Virus record (IMG/VR): IMGVR_UViG_3300049893_001328
Span: 1-24,498 of that record
Strand: one strand, 5' to 3'
From: a virus
DNA: 24,498 bases
Positions 13,951 through 21,154 of the stretch are shown in pieces. The stretch's first letter is position 1; each line of letters opens with the position of its first letter. The notes under the pieces are model-generated. The model saw only the letters and a program-made list of their open reading frames with translations, searched no databases and had not been told where the DNA came from. A program made the position numbers and the translations under genes.

Positions 13951-15118
13951 ATAAAATCTCCTTTGATATTATTGCTTCTTTTTTTTCTTTAATTTTTAAC
14001 CCATGTCTTTTAATAGTATCTTCCCAAGAGTTCTTATTTTCTTCAAACTCTCTCGCACCTTTTACACCAAGAATCTGTTTCCTTTTGCTCTCTGGCAATT
14101 TCTCAAGAAACTTTTTGCCACCATTTGGATCATAGTCCTTTGCGGTTGCTTGCTTTGCTTCATCGTCAAATACCTTTACAAGTGAGCAAAGACAATTGAC
14201 GTGCACGGGGAAGCTCGGGGCTAAGTTTTTAGGGTAAACACCTGCTCCCATTCCATATAAATCAGCACCTGCAATGGCATCGCATTCATCCGGCTCTGGA
14301 TGGCCGCTACTTAGCATGAACTTTACGCCTACTACATCATTGTTGTATATCGCATCGCTGAAAGCTGCATCACCATACGCCCTACCCATTTCAGTACGCG
14401 CTATTCGTTCTGCGTTATATCGCTCTTTGAAGTAACTTGTATACTTAATTGCTCTTTCAACCTGTGCCGCGCTTGATTTATTGGTAAGGTCTAAAATATC
14501 TTGATACGCTCTCCTCAACTTGCTTGTGTCCTGCCGAGTGAGAGTATTAATTCTCTTTTGCACCTTCGCAACTTCGCTCTTGAATTTGATATATCCTTCT
14601 GAATCGTCTGATAGAGCGTGTAACGTTCTGGCCTTGTCAATAATTTTCTGTATGTCTTTGGCAACATCGGCTTTCTGTATCCCTTTGTCGTGGAGAAATT
14701 GCGCTGCCTGCTGCATTGATTGCCCGGCTTTAATGCTTGCGCGTATATCGCTTTTGATCTCTGCAAGGCGGTTAAGATTGTTGACGCGCTCGCTCCATTT
14801 TTCTTTGTCAGTAGCTCCCCATGGTTTATATGCATATTCTGTATACCACGCCTTAAAGCTGTTTACCTTTGCCTTGCCTCTGATTGCAACGCCTGCTCCG
14901 ATTGAAACAGCGTCAATTGTGCCAGTCATTAAATAAAACTTTAGTTCATCTGCGTATTTAGTACCACCATAAACTCCATCGACAATTTTACCTACATTTT
15001 TAATGTCAGTTTTAATACCAAGCACATTTACCAAAATATCAGATTTCACACCTGCAAGCTCACGATGGTTTTTAACGAATGCTAAAACTTTTTTTTGCAA
15101 CTCATTTAATTTAGCCAT
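13937..15118 (-). CDS. Mu F-like minor head protein
   Basis: 393 residues. The C-terminal half has the Phage_Mu_F pattern: ARTEMGRAYGDAAFSDA (about 240-256), KFMLSSGHPEPDECDAIAG (about 266-284) and FPVHVNCLCSL (303-313), the H-x-N-C-x-C end motif. The N-terminal 200 residues are largely helical. In SPP1 and Mu these proteins enter the prohead with the portal and help DNA packaging or ejection. Only about 80 residues follow the MuF motif, so this is not one of the MuF-toxin fusions. It starts 8 bases inside the 49-residue gene at 15111, whose N-terminus resembles its own (MALNELQKK versus MAKLNELQKK). Confidence 0.88.
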   Translation of the reverse strand: MAKLNELQKKVLAFVKNHRELAGVKSDILVNVLGIKTDIKNVGKIVDGVYGGTKYADELKFYLMTGTIDAVSIGAGVAIRGKAKVNSFKAWYTEYAYKPWGATDKEKWSERVNNLNRLAEIKSDIRASIKAGQSMQQAAQFLHDKGIQKADVAKDIQKIIDKARTLHALSDDSEGYIKFKSEVAKVQKRINTLTRQDTSKLRRAYQDILDLTNKSSAAQVERAIKYTSYFKERYNAERIARTEMGRAYGDAAFSDAIYNNDVVGVKFMLSSGHPEPDECDAIAGADLYGMGAGVYPKNLAPSFPVHVNCLCSLVKVFDDEAKQATAKDYDPNGGKKFLEKLPESKRKQILGVKGAREFEENKNSWEDTIKRHGLKIKEKKEAIISKEILYGGK

Positions 15119-15260
15119 TTTTTTTAGGCTCTTTCAATTTTAAAGCATCACGATGAAATACTATTGTATTTTTATACGTGTATCTTTGTTTTTTAAAAAA
15201 CCTATATCGAAAATAATAATAAAAATCAATTAACTTCTTTTGGAGTTCATTGAGCGCCAT
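15111..15260 (-). CDS. small basic protein with MuF-like N-terminus (49 residues)
   Basis: ATG at 15260 directly after the TAA of the upstream gene; TAA at 15111, overlapping the minor head start by 8 bases. It begins MALNELQKKLIDF, close to MAKLNELQKKVLAF of the next gene, though the DNA is diverged at synonymous sites. The rest is strongly basic and aromatic (YYYFRYRFFKKQRYTYKN). It may be an old partial duplication of the minor head gene 5' end fused to another sequence, or a separate peptide sharing a packaging or docking signal. Function unknown. Confidence 0.6.
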   Translation of the reverse strand: MALNELQKKLIDFYYYFRYRFFKKQRYTYKNTIVFHRDALKLKEPKKNG

Positions 15261-15446
15261 TTATTCGTTTTTCTCCGGATCACCATAAATATCTTCGTCT
15301 TCTTCTTTTTGAATTTGCCACATATCCATTTTTGCTACCTCTAAAACACCAATTGCTTCTCCAAATGTCAAGCCTAATTCAGAGTATTTACTAATTACGT
15401 CAGTTATGTCATCGTGGAAGCCTTGTATCAATGGTTTTGCGCTCAT
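15261..15446 (-). CDS. small acidic protein (61 residues), unknown
   Basis: Helical protein (ITDVISKYSELGLTFGEAIG, then VLEVAKMDMWQIQKEEDED) with an acidic C-terminal tail. Its ATG overlaps the stop of the AT-hook-like gene upstream (15446-15443). The LTFGEAIGVLEVAKMDMW segment looks like a compact helical hairpin as in many tiny proteins encoded near phage portals. No named family is certain. Confidence 0.65.
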   Translation of the reverse strand: MSAKPLIQGFHDDITDVISKYSELGLTFGEAIGVLEVAKMDMWQIQKEEDEDIYGDPEKNE

Positions 15447-15763
15447 ATCTTTGACGGCCTCCCCCTTCCTCTTTTTGGCACTTCCTTTTCCTTCTGTACC
15501 ATCATATACTCCAACGCCTGCACTCCATTAGCCCGTTTATCTTCTGGCTTCACGATGAACCTATTCCACTTATTCCGAACGAATGGAAATCTTCCGCACG
15601 TTTCAACGGTAATCAAAGCATGATCACCGTCTGATATAACGTCAATCACCCGCGACTTGAAACCTACCCATCGGCCTGTCATTTCCTTTTTTGCTGTTTC
15701 AAGGTCTTTCGCAAGGATCTCGAACGTTTCGATCTTGCCATTCCATACAAGTTTATCAACCAT
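15443..15763 (-). CDS. small protein with AT-hook-like C-terminus
   Basis: 106 residues. The N-terminal 75 residues are beta-rich (KLVWNGKIETFEILAKDL, RVIDVISDGDHALITVETCG). The C-terminus PKRGRGRPSKI contains RGRP in a basic setting, the core of an AT-hook that binds the minor groove of AT-rich DNA. It is coupled to neighbours by TAATG upstream and ATGA downstream. A 50-base internal piece (15594-15643) has a diverged copy at 18105-18154. Function unknown; a DNA-contacting role near packaging is conceivable. Confidence 0.7.
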   Translation of the reverse strand: MVDKLVWNGKIETFEILAKDLETAKKEMTGRWVGFKSRVIDVISDGDHALITVETCGRFPFVRNKWNRFIVKPEDKRANGVQALEYMMVQKEKEVPKRGRGRPSKI

Positions 15764-16059
15764 TATTTTTTATCCTTCTTTTTGATAAATGTTTTATATG
15801 GTTGTGTTTCTAATTGAAGTTCAAGGAAATCAAGTAACTTTTTAAAGTTATCTCTTAAAATTTCTAACGATCCAAATTCTCTGCGTACTTGGTTGAGCTT
15901 TTGATCATTATCAAATAAAATCCCAATTCTTTTTTCAACATCAGGAACAACACCATATAAACAATGAACGATGTCGTTAAATTGATGATGAAGACCTAAA
16001 TAGTTTTCCTCTAAAATCTCAATACGCTTTTTCAATGATGGCCGATTGAATCCTAACAT
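15763..16059 (-). CDS. small coiled-coil protein (98 residues), unknown
   Basis: Mostly helical: LKKRIEILEENYLGLHHQFN (about 9-28), VEKRIGILFDNDQKLNQVRR and ILRDNFKKLLDFLELQLE, ending in a basic KKKDKK tail. The ATG overlaps the portal stop (TAATG at 16061-16057). Such a helical protein immediately after the portal might assist portal or scaffold assembly, but nothing in the sequence shows that. Confidence 0.65.
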   Translation of the reverse strand: MLGFNRPSLKKRIEILEENYLGLHHQFNDIVHCLYGVVPDVEKRIGILFDNDQKLNQVRREFGSLEILRDNFKKLLDFLELQLETQPYKTFIKKKDKK

Positions 16060-17591
16060 TATTTTGCCCCCTCCCTTTCTTTATCTTCTGGCTCTTCGCC
16101 TTCTTCCTCGTTCATTTCTTCTTTCATCATTGCCCCAATTGCATCTTTCTGCAACAGATCGGCTTCGATCTTGGCAATGATCTCTTCTACCTTGTCAGGA
16201 TCATTCTTCCACATCACACGCGCAAGCTCTTTCATTGCCTCGATGAAAAGCGGAGTGCCCGGCAGCTTGTCGGCGATGTTAAGCATATCAGCCATGCGGA
16301 TCGTTTCGGTATTAGGCTCAAAGTTCGTCGGGTAATTTGCGACATAGCCGAATGACGTATTGAGGTATTTTTCCACAAGCGCAATGATTTTATATTCGAG
16401 TTCTTGCGCCGCTGTTGCGGTATCTTTGAGTACAACCGCTTTCGTCTCGAAGTCCCACTGCTTTGCAAGCCCGCTCTGGCTCTCTTTTAGTCCGGTTATA
16501 CCGTTTTGCTGCGCCTCGTTGCGTATCTCTTCCTTAAGCCGTTCACAATTGCCTATTACTGTTTTAAGACCTTCCTGCGGAGGCGCAGCATATCCAGGTG
16601 GAAACTTGGCATCGGGACCGCAGTCGATAAAATTCGTCGCTCCAGCCTGCAAACCATTCTTGCCCCAATTGCTCACATAAAGCAGGCTAAAAGTCTGGTA
16701 TAGCTCACCCATGACAACCTGTGATTCCTTTTGAAATAACGAAAAGCACAAGTAAGCAAGGTTGTAAAATTCAGGATTCGGAAGCGTTCTTAAATTGCTT
16801 GAACGTGCAAAATTTAGCACTGGAATAACCGGCAGCACTCCGAGTCCATGAGTACCCTCCCCACTAATCACCTCGACATTATCAACGCCTTTAACCGGAT
16901 TGTCGATGTAATATTCTTTCCAGTTCTGCGCGTCAAAATATCGGTAATAGTGTCTTGATTTACCTTTGTCGATCTCTTCTACACGGTCGCAAAAGGTTAT
17001 TGACGTTAAGCCACCTTGTCTATTGCAATCCCATTCGTGTACTTCTTGCGGTGTCTTCTCGTACACGTAAGGGAAAGTACGAGTCGCAATATTGACACTC
17101 TCATCATCGCTTATCATATCAGATGGAAAATTCTCTACCACCACAAAAGTAATGGAGTTCAAGCGTGCGGTGGTGATAGAGTTTTTCACGAATGTCGAAA
17201 GGGCGGTTCCTGCATTGTCACAATTAGCAATAAACTGCTCACATCGTACATCGCCATTGTGAGTACGCTCAACCTTGCTATTGAATACCGGATTGATCAT
17301 AGCGTCAATAATGGGTTTGAAAATGTTCACATAGTATGACATCTTGCGCCGTCTCTCATAGAACGCTTCACGGATTGACGGTATAAGGTATGAGCAATCG
17401 CGATACCCATGCGAACCATTATACGTATGATCCATGAAATCATAAACGCTCAATTGATGCACATCACGATAGGCTCCAGTGCTTTCAACCTGCCACTGAT
17501 TAGGGATAGACTGACCCTCGCCTGTTGGCATTAGTTTATTGCCGTCTATGTTCGCATTTATTGCCGGTGATTCTATTGGATTTATTGACAT
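16059..17591 (-). CDS. portal protein
   Basis: 510 residues, the normal size for siphovirus portals, located between terminase and the MuF-like minor head gene. Visible features are an N-terminal HQLSVYDFMDHTYNGSHGYR segment, YYVNIFKPIIDAMINPVF (about 86-103), a long central mixed region, and GLKESQSGLAKQWDFETKAV (about 369-388) in the crown/stem region. The acidic C-terminal tail is EEEGEEPEDKEREGAK. It looks closest to DUF4055-type portals. The dodecameric portal is the DNA channel and docks the large terminase. An AAGGA site precedes the ATG at 17591. The first 16 codons are duplicated upstream at 18199-18152. Confidence 0.82.
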   Translation of the reverse strand: MSINPIESPAINANIDGNKLMPTGEGQSIPNQWQVESTGAYRDVHQLSVYDFMDHTYNGSHGYRDCSYLIPSIREAFYERRRKMSYYVNIFKPIIDAMINPVFNSKVERTHNGDVRCEQFIANCDNAGTALSTFVKNSITTARLNSITFVVVENFPSDMISDDESVNIATRTFPYVYEKTPQEVHEWDCNRQGGLTSITFCDRVEEIDKGKSRHYYRYFDAQNWKEYYIDNPVKGVDNVEVISGEGTHGLGVLPVIPVLNFARSSNLRTLPNPEFYNLAYLCFSLFQKESQVVMGELYQTFSLLYVSNWGKNGLQAGATNFIDCGPDAKFPPGYAAPPQEGLKTVIGNCERLKEEIRNEAQQNGITGLKESQSGLAKQWDFETKAVVLKDTATAAQELEYKIIALVEKYLNTSFGYVANYPTNFEPNTETIRMADMLNIADKLPGTPLFIEAMKELARVMWKNDPDKVEEIIAKIEADLLQKDAIGAMMKEEMNEEEGEEPEDKEREGAK

Positions 17592-17643
17592 AAATTATCC
17601 TTTCGATAATGAATTTACTTTGTCGATTAGCTCGTTGATTTTT
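17543..17643. repeat. 101-base direct repeat, copy 1 (portal 5' end plus upstream gene 3' end)
   Basis: Identical by eye to 18151-18251 (offset 608). On the minus strand it covers the shared C-terminal codons of the upstream coiled-coil gene (KINELIDKVNSLSKG), the short gap, and the first 16 portal codons. Perfect identity contrasts with the diverged flanking copies, pointing to recent duplication or gene conversion. Confidence 0.9.
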
Positions 17644-18005
17644 TCTGCCATTAACAAATTGTGCCACGCAGGACGAATTGTTTCTAATTTATCAAGTTTT
17701 TCTATTGGCTTTTCTTCGTATTTTTTCTTGCACAAAAACTTTGATTGCCAATATTCAACTTCTTTTTTAAACTGCTCAATAGTAGATTCTTTTTGCTTTA
17801 GCTTTTCATTCAACTCTTTTATTGTTTCGTTGTTTTTGCAAGGATAAAAACCACCGTTATTTTCAAAATGCTTCGGTGTGATTTCAACTTTATGACCAGG
17901 CATAAGATTTGTCCGTTCATAAATTTCTATCGTAACAGTATCTTTTACAAGGCCAAAACCATATCCAGGATATTCAGATTTAATATTAGTTACGTGTCCG
18001 AACAT
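17595..18005 (-). CDS. coiled-coil protein, paralogue B of a duplicated pair
   Basis: 136 residues: an N-terminal beta-like part (MFGHVTNIKSEYPGYGFGL ... DTVTIEIYER), a long charged coiled coil (ETIKELNEKLKQKESTIEQF ... EYWQSKF), then AEKINELIDKVNSLSKG. The last 15 residues are identical to the gene at 18203-18565, and both share a (M)-x-x-G...TVxTIEI start and a PIEK element, so they are paralogues. The start context (GGAGAAGTGAGAA before the ATG) is also duplicated. It ends 3 bases before the portal ATG. Function unknown. Confidence 0.7.
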   Translation of the reverse strand: MFGHVTNIKSEYPGYGFGLVKDTVTIEIYERTNLMPGHKVEITPKHFENNGGFYPCKNNETIKELNEKLKQKESTIEQFKKEVEYWQSKFLCKKKYEEKPIEKLDKLETIRPAWHNLLMAEKINELIDKVNSLSKG

Positions 18006-18008
18006 TTC

Positions 18009-18107
18009 TCACTTCTCCCATTCTGGTTTATCTTCGTTTTTGCACATATTACCCAAAATATATTCTTTCTCGGTGTCATTGATAAATGATTTTAAATGCC
18101 CGAACCG
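18009..18107 (-). pseudogene. 5'-truncated copy of the gene at 18568-18819
   Basis: 99 bases match 18568-18666 with three differences, all synonymous. It encodes the last 32 residues (RFGHLKSFINDTEKEYILGN ... EDKPEWEK) but lacks the original N-terminus. The copy still supplies the ribosome-binding site for the gene starting at 18005, so it may be kept for translation. Its only possible start is a GTG at the junction. Confidence 0.75.
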
Positions 18108-18199
18108 CACGTTTCAACGGTAATCAACGCTCTGTCACCGTCTGAAATAACGTCTATGTTCGCATTTATTGCCGGTGATTCTATTGGATTTATTGACAT
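18092..18199 (-). CDS. chimeric 35-codon ORF: portal N-terminus joined to AT-hook gene fragment
   Basis: The ORF starts at the duplicated portal ATG, with the same AAGGA site, and reads MSINPIESPAINANID, then in frame VISDGDRALITVETCG, which matches VISDGDHALITVETCG inside the gene at 15443-15763. It ends GSGI and TAA within the next fragment. It is most likely a recombination scar, but with an intact ribosome-binding site it may be translated. No function claimed. Confidence 0.5.
   Translation of the reverse strand: MSINPIESPAINANIDVISDGDRALITVETCGSGI
18105..18154. repeat. 50-base diverged copy of an internal piece of the AT-hook-like gene
   Basis: Matches 15594-15643: the first 23 bases are identical, then seven mostly different, then 19 of 20 identical. 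In the coding frame the changes are GAT to GAC, CAT to AGA, GCT to GCG and ATA to ATT: three synonymous codons and one His-to-Arg. This is a coding-like divergence pattern. Confidence 0.75.
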
Positions 18200-18251
18200 A
18201 AATTATCCTTTCGATAATGAATTTACTTTGTCGATTAGCTCGTTGATTTTT
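18151..18251. repeat. 101-base direct repeat, copy 2
   Basis: Second copy of 17543-17643. On the minus strand it holds the last codons of the gene at 18203-18565 and a truncated portal start (18199-18152), then joins a fragment similar to the AT-hook gene. Confidence 0.9.
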
Positions 18252-18565
18252 GAAGCTACAGTTTGAATTGATTGATCGTTACTTATCCAACAGATTTTTT
18301 CTATTGGCGTTTCTTGCTCTTGTTTTATAGAGTTTTTTAAGCACTCACAAAAACCTTTATCAAGTCTTTCGTTATATTTTTTATTAGTTTCTCTAATAAC
18401 TCTTGCTTCATTCTCTTCCTTTTCACGTTCTATTGATTCAGTAACAATTTTTACTCTTTCAAAAATTGATATGTCGTGTCCAATTCCAGGTATTTCAATG
18501 GTTAAAACAGTTTTTGGAATAACGCCATTTTCACGAACCACTTTAAAAATATTTCCAACTAACAT
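18203..18565 (-). CDS. coiled-coil protein, paralogue A of a duplicated pair
   Basis: 120 residues from the ATG at 18565. An upstream in-frame ATG at 18580 exists, but the 18565 start has GGAGAAG at proper spacing and matches the start context of paralogue B. N-terminal beta-like part (MLVGNIFKVVRENGVIPKTV ... LTIEIPG), a charged coiled coil (ESIEREKEENEARVIRETNK), then ASKINELIDKVNSLSKG. The stop is followed by the truncated portal start. Conserved ends with a divergent middle suggest the terminal segments carry the shared function, perhaps oligomerisation. Family not recognised. Confidence 0.7.
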   Translation of the reverse strand: MLVGNIFKVVRENGVIPKTVLTIEIPGIGHDISIFERVKIVTESIEREKEENEARVIRETNKKYNERLDKGFCECLKNSIKQEQETPIEKICWISNDQSIQTVASKINELIDKVNSLSKG

Positions 18566-18567
18566 TT

Positions 18568-18819
18568 TCACTTCTCCCATTCTGGTTTATCTTCATTTTT
18601 GCACATATTACCCAAAATATATTCTTTTTCAGTGTCATTGATAAATGATTTTAAATGCCCGAACCGAGCAAACCAATTGCCAGTTCCGTATTGACAATGA
18701 ACTGTGTTGTTTGCATCACTCTCACGTGTGCAAAAAATATGCACGGTGTCGAAATGCTCGCGTAATTGTGAGGCGTGTTGCTTTATACGGTTAAAGTCGA
18801 TGTCACGGTCGCTGATCAT
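18568..18819 (-). CDS. conserved-looking small phage protein (83 residues)
   Basis: The sequence reads DIDFNRIKQHASQLREHFDT, then VHIFCTRES, then GTGNWFARFGHLKSFI. It looks like a compact alpha-beta domain: helix, strand with FDTVHIF, turn, then a GNWFARFG element. I recall similar small hypothetical proteins in phages but cannot name a family or function. An AGGA site lies about 9 bases before the ATG. Its 3' end has a diverged copy at 18009-18107. Confidence 0.7.
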   Translation of the reverse strand: MISDRDIDFNRIKQHASQLREHFDTVHIFCTRESDANNTVHCQYGTGNWFARFGHLKSFINDTEKEYILGNMCKNEDKPEWEK

Positions 18820-18824
18820 CGTTT

Positions 18825-18974
18825 TTATTCCTGATTTATTTTAGGAATATCAATATCGTTTAATGGACAATTTTCGCCAGGAGCATAGAAATATCCGCCT
18901 GCGTCTATAAAATCGCACCTATCACAATCAGGGCAATCGCTACATTTATCTATTATGCGAATAAATAATTTCAT
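18825..18974 (-). CDS. tiny Cys-rich protein (49 residues)
   Basis: ATG at 18974, TAA at 18825. The core CSDCPDCDRCDF (residues 11-22) gives C-x2-C-x2-C-x2-C, with a fifth Cys in GENCPLNDI, suggesting a zinc or other metal site. AAGGA lies 8 bases before the ATG, and the start overlaps the stop of the interrupted gene upstream (ATGA). Function unknown. Confidence 0.65.
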   Translation of the reverse strand: MKLFIRIIDKCSDCPDCDRCDFIDAGGYFYAPGENCPLNDIDIPKINQE

Positions 18975-19165
18975 TCAAAGAATCCTTTTTCATGCGGTTC
19001 GTCTTGCATTTCAAACTCTTCAACCAAAATAACTGTATTCATATCAATGCAAGATATGGTGTCTTGAATATCCTGCGCCATACTTTCGGCTTTTGACTTG
19101 TCAAAGAAAGCAGCAAGATTTCTTGTAATGCTTGGAGAGTCTTAAACGACAACATAAATATTCAT
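18971..19165 (-). pseudogene. small gene with in-frame TAA at codon 8
   Basis: The frame starts at an ATG overlapping the large terminase stop (ATGA), reads MNIYVVV, meets TAA (19144-19142), and continues in the same frame for 56 protein-like residues (DSPSITRNLAAFFDKSKAES ... DTISCIDMNTVILVEEFEMQ). It ends in a TGA that overlaps the next ATG. Both coupling overlaps are intact, so the stop looks like a recent point change (CAA or GAA to TAA), a sequencing error, or a recoded codon. An internal ATG (MAQDIQDTIS) with a weak site could give a truncated product of about 36 residues. Confidence 0.7.
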
Positions 19166-20631
19166 ATCGCCAAGCTCATTCCGGTTGTTTGTGATTGTGA
19201 ATACAACTTCATTAACGCATGGACAAGCACATCGACAATATCATCATTCACACCGTTAGGGAATACCGATAACTCCATCAATGCCGATTCCTTCCAGGTG
19301 CTATTTTCTGGCAAGTAAACATGGCCGCTCTCAATGATATGCGATACCGAATAAGCCCTTGACTCTTTGCTCTCATGCGGTGTAATTGGTATCATTCCAA
19401 CAATCTCTTTTTTAAGCGTATCAATTACCGCCTGCCCGTTTGCCTTGTCTTCAATATACTTTTCTTGCACATAAGGATATCGCTTTAAAAAGTTTTTCAA
19501 TTGTAAAATAGTTTCTGGGAAATCCCATTTACCGCGTATCATGTCAACAAAGTAGGTATCTGTTCCGCTCTTTGCAAAGATACCAGCTACCACATAATCA
19601 CTCGTTGATACTCCTTTAAACGTGCAATCCATGACCAGTACCAAGCGGTCAACGCGCTGCGGTAATCGTTGCCAGTACCTCCACCATGTACGCTTGAAAA
19701 GACCACCTTCGGCCGGGGCTGGGCGCTGCTGATCCATTGAAGCATGAACGCGCTCTGATTTTTGCTTTGACGAAAGGATTTTCTCTTTTGAGTGCTTGGA
19801 TTCCCAAAGAGCATCGCCTATTTTTCTATCGTCTTGATATTTTATTATTGATTCTTTAGGATATATTTTATCATACGCTCCGTCTTCTTCTCTAAGAGCC
19901 GGGAAAATTAATACCCTCCATTTTTCAGGCTCTAAAGACAAAAGCCTACCTGCCAAATCGTCTTGATGCCAGCGAGTGCAGGTGTAAACTATCCAGCTAT
20001 TATTATGCAATCGCTTATCCAATACAGAGCAATACCAATTCCAAAGGTTATCTCTATATGTTGGCGATTGTGCTTCTTTGTCATCCTTTATAGGATCATC
20101 AATTACAGCTCCATCGACAGGATCACCAGACAAAGCCCCACCTATACCTACACTTTTTAATCTTCCATTATAACCAACAATATCAAACTGTTCTGTAGTC
20201 CTTGTCCAAACTCCATCTTTTGTACTTTGATATTTGCCTGCGAGCGTAGTTTCTGGGAAAAGTTTGCGGTATCTATCATCTTCAATAATGTTTTGAATCT
20301 CGCGGTTGTATTGTTCTGCTTTTGTAGCGTTATAACAAGCAAGAGCAATTTTTAAATTTTTATTTACCCCAAAAGCAAAAGAAATAGCCCGTCTTGTTGT
20401 AAGTTCGGTTTTACCATGTTGCGCAGGTGCAAATATCATCAATCTTTTATTTAGACCGTAAATTACTTTTTCAACTTCAAAGGCTATTATTTTGTGGAAC
20501 CACTGAGGATCATACTGGTGATTTGTAAATTCACAAAAATCTATTAAATGATTTTTTGCAAGATAAACGGATAACTCAGATTCGTATGATGACAAGTTTT
20601 TAATGTCATCAAGAATCAAACTATTGTTCAT
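19162..20631 (-). CDS. terL: terminase large subunit
   Basis: 489 residues with the two-domain packaging motor layout. ATPase: Walker A-like APAQHGKT (68-75), Walker B-like DGAVIDDPIKDD (about 173-184), and TCTRWHQDDLAGRLL (217-231) as coupling region. RNase H-type nuclease: Asp335 in VLVMDCTFKG, Glu394 in YIEDKANGQ, and an Asp-rich VNDDIVDVLVHAL (461-473). The linker QQRPAPAEGGLFKRTWWRYW is typical of terminases that cut concatemeric DNA and pump it through the portal. It overlaps the small subunit by 11 bases. All expected catalytic residues seem present. Confidence 0.95.
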   Translation of the reverse strand: MNNSLILDDIKNLSSYESELSVYLAKNHLIDFCEFTNHQYDPQWFHKIIAFEVEKVIYGLNKRLMIFAPAQHGKTELTTRRAISFAFGVNKNLKIALACYNATKAEQYNREIQNIIEDDRYRKLFPETTLAGKYQSTKDGVWTRTTEQFDIVGYNGRLKSVGIGGALSGDPVDGAVIDDPIKDDKEAQSPTYRDNLWNWYCSVLDKRLHNNSWIVYTCTRWHQDDLAGRLLSLEPEKWRVLIFPALREEDGAYDKIYPKESIIKYQDDRKIGDALWESKHSKEKILSSKQKSERVHASMDQQRPAPAEGGLFKRTWWRYWQRLPQRVDRLVLVMDCTFKGVSTSDYVVAGIFAKSGTDTYFVDMIRGKWDFPETILQLKNFLKRYPYVQEKYIEDKANGQAVIDTLKKEIVGMIPITPHESKESRAYSVSHIIESGHVYLPENSTWKESALMELSVFPNGVNDDIVDVLVHALMKLYSQSQTTGMSLAI

Positions 20632-21094
20632 TTTGAACGGTGGCCTTTTTTAATGTATCTCTTATTAGCCTTAATTGTTCAACTGGTATAGAATTAAAAT
20701 TATATATTTTGTTATCAATATCTTTGTTGTTAGTTGTTACGTCTACCTTGTCTTTCCATGCGCGCCTATTTTTTAACCATATAAAAGCTGCTGCCGTATC
20801 TGGTGGATAGTGCTTTATAACTTGGTGCCTTTGAACCTCTGAGCCTAATCCATTACCAAGAGCCACTACTTTTAATTCTTCTTCTTCGCAGTCTGCTATG
20901 ATTTTACCTTTTTTAATGGACTCCGAAAATTCTGGCTCTTTAATTTTCCAGAGGTTTATAGTTGATTCTGCGACATTAAAAAAATCAGCTAATTCTTCGT
21001 CTGTTGCACCAAGTTTGCACAGCTTTATGACTTGCTCATTATATTCTGGCAGGTATTTTGTGGGTCTTCCAACTGCGGTATTTTTTTTATTCAT
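20621..21094 (-). CDS. terS: terminase small subunit
   Basis: 157 residues. An N-terminal helix-turn-helix (GATDEELADFFNVAESTINL, about 29-48) preceded by the GRPTKYLPEY start common in small terminases is followed by a helical oligomerisation region. VIKHYPPDTAAAFIWLKNRR (92-111) with RAWKDKVD is a strong signature of this family. The C-terminus (IPVEQLRLIRDTLKKA) probably contacts the large subunit. It recognises the packaging site and regulates the motor. The weak GGA site before the ATG suggests moderate translation. First gene of the late operon. Confidence 0.9.
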   Translation of the reverse strand: MNKKNTAVGRPTKYLPEYNEQVIKLCKLGATDEELADFFNVAESTINLWKIKEPEFSESIKKGKIIADCEEEELKVVALGNGLGSEVQRHQVIKHYPPDTAAAFIWLKNRRAWKDKVDVTTNNKDIDNKIYNFNSIPVEQLRLIRDTLKKATVQNEQ

Positions 21095-21125
21095 TATTCC
21101 AACTTGAAAATAATATTTATATCAT

Positions 21126-21154
21126 AATATAATGATTGTTGCCGCTTGGCGCAA
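21126..21154 (-). promoter_or_regulatory. candidate late-operon promoter before terS
   Basis: Minus strand TTGCGC (21154-21149), 17 bases, TATATT (21131-21126), about 32 bases before the terS start. The -10 is good, the -35 is poor. If real it may need an activator. Confidence 0.4.

Noticed and set aside
14520-14936. 138-codon plus-strand frame opposite the minor head gene
   Set aside because: Antisense shadow; the minus frame carries clear Mu F motifs.
13937-15118. MuF-toxin fusion
   Set aside because: Only about 80 residues follow the MuF motif, with no toxin-like domain.
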